A program made the translations under genes and the position numbers. The notes beneath the pieces were generated by a model. It worked only from the letters and a program-made list of their open reading frames with translations. It made no database searches and was not told the origin of the DNA. Shown piece after piece: positions 5,792 to 8,225 of a stretch of DNA of 8,225 nucleotides (within the stretch, counting starts at the first letter, position 1; each line of letters opens with the position of its first letter). This DNA is from Lachnospiraceae bacterium. GTDB lineage: Bacteria; Bacillota; Clostridia; Lachnospirales; Lachnospiraceae. The DNA is taken from NCBI GenBank assembly GCA_017463035.1, contig JAFTPY010000076.1:1-8225 (forward strand), given 5' to 3'.

Positions 5792-6760
5792 ATGACCTTT
5801 GTGCTCAAACTATTTCAAAACCGAAAAGGAACGGCAATATTGACTTTGCTTTGCTGCGTGGGTTCGGTCATTGCAACACTGGTATGGAACAAGGAATTGG
5901 CGGTGCTGATTGACGGCGTACAAGGGGGATACGGTTTGGACCGGGAGCGGGTTACATGGTGTGCCGGGTGCTTGGTGCTTGCGGCGTTGCTTCAAGGAGG
6001 AATGCAGTTTTTGTCCGCCTATGCGGGGGAATATGCGGTGCATGATTTGCGTATGAGGCTGGCAAGGGTGACCATGGGAAGGGAGTACGCTGACCTTGTG
6101 AAAGAGAATTCGGCGGAGCTGATTTCCCTGCAGCAAAACGAGATGGAAGAAATTAACCGTTACATATCGGATAATTTGTTTACGTTATGTACTACGGTTG
6201 TCAATTTTGTGTTTACTTTGTTGTTTTTGCTGACGCAGAATGCAAAGTTGACGCTTTTGTATCTGCTGCCGGTTGCGGGAATGGCGGTGTATACAACCCT
6301 TTCCGGAAAGGTGATTTACCGTTATACCAAGAGAGAGCAGGAACAGCAAAGGAAGATGAACGGAGTGGCGGGAACGCTTCTATCCCTGTTTCCGGTGGTG
6401 CGGATTTATGAAGCGGAAACGCTGTTAAAAGAAAGCTATCGGTGGCGGATTGAGGGATGGAAGGATGCGGTGGTGACCCAGGAGAGAACAAAAGCAAAGC
6501 TCATGTCGGTTTCGGGCATGCTGTCCTGTATTCCGCTGGTATTGTTGATGCTGGTGGGCGGCAGGATGGTTTTAAAGGGAACGCTGACCATGGGGATGCT
6601 GTATGTGTTTATTAATCTGTCGGGGAATGTGTCGGGAGTGATGATTAACATTTCGGTGCATTTGGCGAATTTCAGAAGGTTTTGCGGAAATCTGGAACGG
6701 GTATGGGAGAGTATGGAAGAAGGAGAGCGGGAACATGAGTGTACTGTTACGGGAGATTAG
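5792..6760 (+). CDS. ABC exporter permease subunit (first transmembrane protein)
   Basis: This 322-residue protein is the membrane half of an exporter-type ABC transporter. Six hydrophobic segments are visible at about 14-32, 54-74, 128-149, 153-171, 238-262 and 264-286. RIYEAE (204-209) in the cytoplasmic loop between segments 4 and 5 matches the usual position near the coupling helix of ABC_membrane domains. There are no ATPase motifs. Exporters of this fold usually carry their ATPase on the same chain (about 570-600 residues), but this one stops after the membrane domain and the ATPase follows as a separate overlapping gene. The start is supported by AGAAGGAG (5776-5783), 8 bases upstream. 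It is first in an operon with the ATPase and a second permease. The substrate is unknown; drug, lipid or peptide export is possible. Confidence 0.82.
   Translation: MTFVLKLFQNRKGTAILTLLCCVGSVIATLVWNKELAVLIDGVQGGYGLDRERVTWCAGCLVLAALLQGGMQFLSAYAGEYAVHDLRMRLARVTMGREYADLVKENSAELISLQQNEMEEINRYISDNLFTLCTTVVNFVFTLLFLLTQNAKLTLLYLLPVAGMAVYTTLSGKVIYRYTKREQEQQRKMNGVAGTLLSLFPVVRIYEAETLLKESYRWRIEGWKDAVVTQERTKAKLMSVSGMLSCIPLVLLMLVGGRMVLKGTLTMGMLYVFINLSGNVSGVMINISVHLANFRRFCGNLERVWESMEEGEREHECTVTGD
6720..6725 (+). promoter_or_regulatory. Ribosome binding site inside the first permease gene
   Basis: AAGGAG lies 9 bases before the ATPase ATG at 6735, within the last codons of the permease gene. It supports independent initiation of the ATPase rather than an artefactual split of one fused gene. 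Confidence 0.75.
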
Positions 6761-7391
6761 TTTTAGCTACGGAGAGAAAAAGATTCTGGATAAGGTTTCA
6801 CTGGCGGTTTGTGAAAAAGAACATATCGGAATTTTAGGAGGCAGCGGCTGTGGGAAAAGTACGTTGCTAAAGATTCTTGCGGGGCTGTATCCGGTAAAGG
6901 ACGGGTATTGTGAAGTGGCGGGAGCGTGTGCACCGGAAGGAATACGGAAACAGGTGGCCATGGTCATGCAGACCCCGGGGCTGTTTCCGTTGTCCATCCG
7001 GGAAAATATTACTTGCGGACATCCGATTGCGGAAGAAAAGGTGTGGCAGGCGGTGCGGGCCGCGCAACTGGAAGAATGGGTAAGGGGGCTGCCCGAGGGG
7101 CTTAACAGTCTTGTGGGAGAACGGGGCGGTAATCTTTCCGGAGGGCAGGCACAGCGAATTGCCATCGCAAGAGCCATTGCCAAGGACGCACCGGTGGTAT
7201 TGCTGGACGAACCTACCTCTGCATTGGACGGAGAAACGGCGGAGGCACTGCTGCGGGCCATGGACCGCCTGACGGAAGGAAAGACGGTGATTCATGTAAC
7301 CCACCGGGAGGAAACCATACGAAATTATGACAGAATACTGGTGTTAAAGGAGGGGACGCTGTTTGAGAAAGAGTCTGTGTCAGGTATTTAA
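6735..7391 (+). CDS. ABC transporter ATP-binding subunit
   Basis: This 218-residue nucleotide-binding protein powers export by ATP hydrolysis at the cytoplasmic face. All core motifs are intact: A-loop Tyr12, Walker A GGSGCGKST (35-43), Q-loop Gln79, signature LSGGQ (134-138), Walker B VVLLDEP (154-160) with catalytic Glu159, D-loop SALD (162-165), and H-loop His190. Nothing suggests a degenerate site. Its length is that of a bare ATPase domain with no membrane segment. It overlaps the permease gene by 26 bases in another reading frame and is overlapped by the next permease gene by 29 bases, so translation is probably coupled. The sequence around LSGGQAQR resembles the ATPase domains of fused exporters more than those of importers. 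Confidence 0.9.
   Translation: MSVLLREISFSYGEKKILDKVSLAVCEKEHIGILGGSGCGKSTLLKILAGLYPVKDGYCEVAGACAPEGIRKQVAMVMQTPGLFPLSIRENITCGHPIAEEKVWQAVRAAQLEEWVRGLPEGLNSLVGERGGNLSGGQAQRIAIARAIAKDAPVVLLDEPTSALDGETAEALLRAMDRLTEGKTVIHVTHREETIRNYDRILVLKEGTLFEKESVSGI
7346..7353 (+). promoter_or_regulatory. Strong ribosome binding site that sets a TTG start
   Basis: AAAGGAGG is a near-perfect Shine-Dalgarno sequence 9 bases before TTG at 7363. An in-frame TAA at 7345-7347 overlaps it, so the next gene cannot start further upstream. The alternative ATG at 7396 has no such site. Confidence 0.75.
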
Positions 7392-8225
7392 TCGAATGGG
7401 CGGAGGGGTGACCTATTGCTTTTTGCTTCTGTTCCGCAGCCCTGTGGATACGGTGCTATGCATTATCAATGCGCTGTTTCTTCGCAATGCATTTCAGACT
7501 ATAGAAGCGGGAGATGAAAGGGGCTTATTCGTCACCTGCGCCCTGTTCGGCGCGGCAAACCTGTGCCTGTTTCTTTATAACGGAACGCTGTGGGGAAAGT
7601 TTGCCGTGTTTTCCGCAAAGCTTGTGGGGAAACTGAAGAGTTTTTTGTTTGAGTCCATGTTGAAACTACCCTTGGAGCGAATTGAAGAAAAGACTACCGG
7701 GGCATGGCTGACCCGGTTAAACAGTGATGTTACCATGACGCTGAATCTTTTAACGGGCGCATTAAATCTGCCTCATCTGGTGTTTGCAACGGTCCGTATC
7801 GGGGTGACGGCGGTACTGTTCGGAAACATCAGCCCTTTACTTCTGGTGTTGGAACTTGTAGTGCTGGTACCTCATGTGTTCCTGCGGCAACGGTTTGTGG
7901 TCCGTCCTATGGAACGATTGACCAAGGAGGCGCAGGAGACGACGGAGCAGGCAACGGTGTATTTGGAAACAACGGTGGAGTGCGCGGATACCATACGGCT
8001 GTACGAAGCGGATGACTTGTTACTTACGCGGTATCGGGAAATCAGTCTGTCGGGGGTGAAAGCCCGTTGGCGCAGTACTGTAAGGAAAACCTTGGGAGAG
8101 CTTTTGCAAATGAGTCTGAGCCGGGGCGGATATCTCTTGCTATTTTGTTTCGGGTGTGAGATGATAAATGCAGGAACACTGGATTTCGGCACTATGACCG
8201 AAGCCTTTCAATATCGGGGCGGAAT
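7363..8225 (+). CDS. ABC exporter permease subunit (second, partial at window end)
   Basis: An open frame runs from TTG at 7363 to the window end with no stop (287 codons and two bases). The translation is a second exporter membrane domain: hydrophobic segments at about 17-40, 54-73, 136-154, 156-173 and 256-268. The usual TTGAWLTRLNSDV block (111-123) matches the pre-TM3 region, where fused exporters have TG..lsRl..D. IRLYEAD (211-217) parallels RIYEAE of the first permease, so the two are diverged paralogues that probably pair as a heterodimer. The upstream gene order predicts a second ATPase downstream, either separate or fused, outside the window. TTG is preferred over ATG at 7396 because of the strong upstream ribosome binding site. 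It overlaps the ATPase gene by 29 bases. Confidence 0.8.
   Translation, partial: MRKSLCQVFNRMGGGVTYCFLLLFRSPVDTVLCIINALFLRNAFQTIEAGDERGLFVTCALFGAANLCLFLYNGTLWGKFAVFSAKLVGKLKSFLFESMLKLPLERIEEKTTGAWLTRLNSDVTMTLNLLTGALNLPHLVFATVRIGVTAVLFGNISPLLLVLELVVLVPHVFLRQRFVVRPMERLTKEAQETTEQATVYLETTVECADTIRLYEADDLLLTRYREISLSGVKARWRSTVRKTLGELLQMSLSRGGYLLLFCFGCEMINAGTLDFGTMTEAFQYRGG

Noticed and set aside
6720..6770. A sequencing frameshift splitting one fused permease-ATPase gene
   Set aside because: The internal AAGGAG with 9-base spacing, and the same overlapping layout at the next junction, favour a real split; kept only as a test in the findings.
6767..7261. A 164-codon minus-strand frame opposite the ATPase
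   Set aside because: The plus strand carries every ABC ATPase motif in order, so this is an antisense shadow.

Overview
The window looks like chromosomal DNA of a Gram-positive anaerobe of the Clostridia, most likely Lachnospiraceae. This is an inference from three things: AAGGAG-type ribosome binding sites, a lipoprotein with a long Thr/Pro linker, and a clostripain-family (C11) peptidase carried on a membrane anchor. No rRNA, tRNA, CRISPR array or insertion sequence was seen.

Layout. Positions 1-306 hold no convincing gene, but contain a long imperfect hairpin (23-80) and a promoter -10 element. A monocistronic gene (307-1545, +) encodes a PlsC-type acyltransferase with a four-cysteine zinc ribbon and a long C-terminal extension. 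It converges on a minus-strand gene (1693-2901) for a lipid-anchored CE1-like esterase, and the two share a bidirectional terminator. The esterase is divergent from a large + gene (3161-5617) for a membrane-anchored C11 cysteine peptidase with two Gly/Ser-rich linkers and an uncharacterised C-terminal domain. The divergent 259-bp gap holds one promoter per gene and a 12-bp perfect palindrome just downstream of the predicted esterase transcription start.

After a strong terminator at 5652-5689, an ABC exporter operon begins at 5792: permease, ATPase, second permease (cut by the window end). Starts are nested inside the preceding gene, each with its own Shine-Dalgarno sequence. The second permease begins with TTG at 7363, so it is easy to miss. 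Permease and ATPase parts that are normally fused in exporters of this fold are separate polypeptides here. The operon promoter has a 19-bp spacer filled by a dyad, the classic design for a MerR-family activator, although no such regulator lies in the window.

The first three genes act at or outside the membrane: lipid acylation, an extracellular esterase and an extracellular protease. The fourth unit is a probable drug, lipid or peptide exporter whose synthesis is likely induced by its ligand through a MerR-type regulator. I see no evidence that the units form one pathway. The most notable items are the MerR-like promoter, the split exporter and the acyltransferase/zinc-ribbon fusion.
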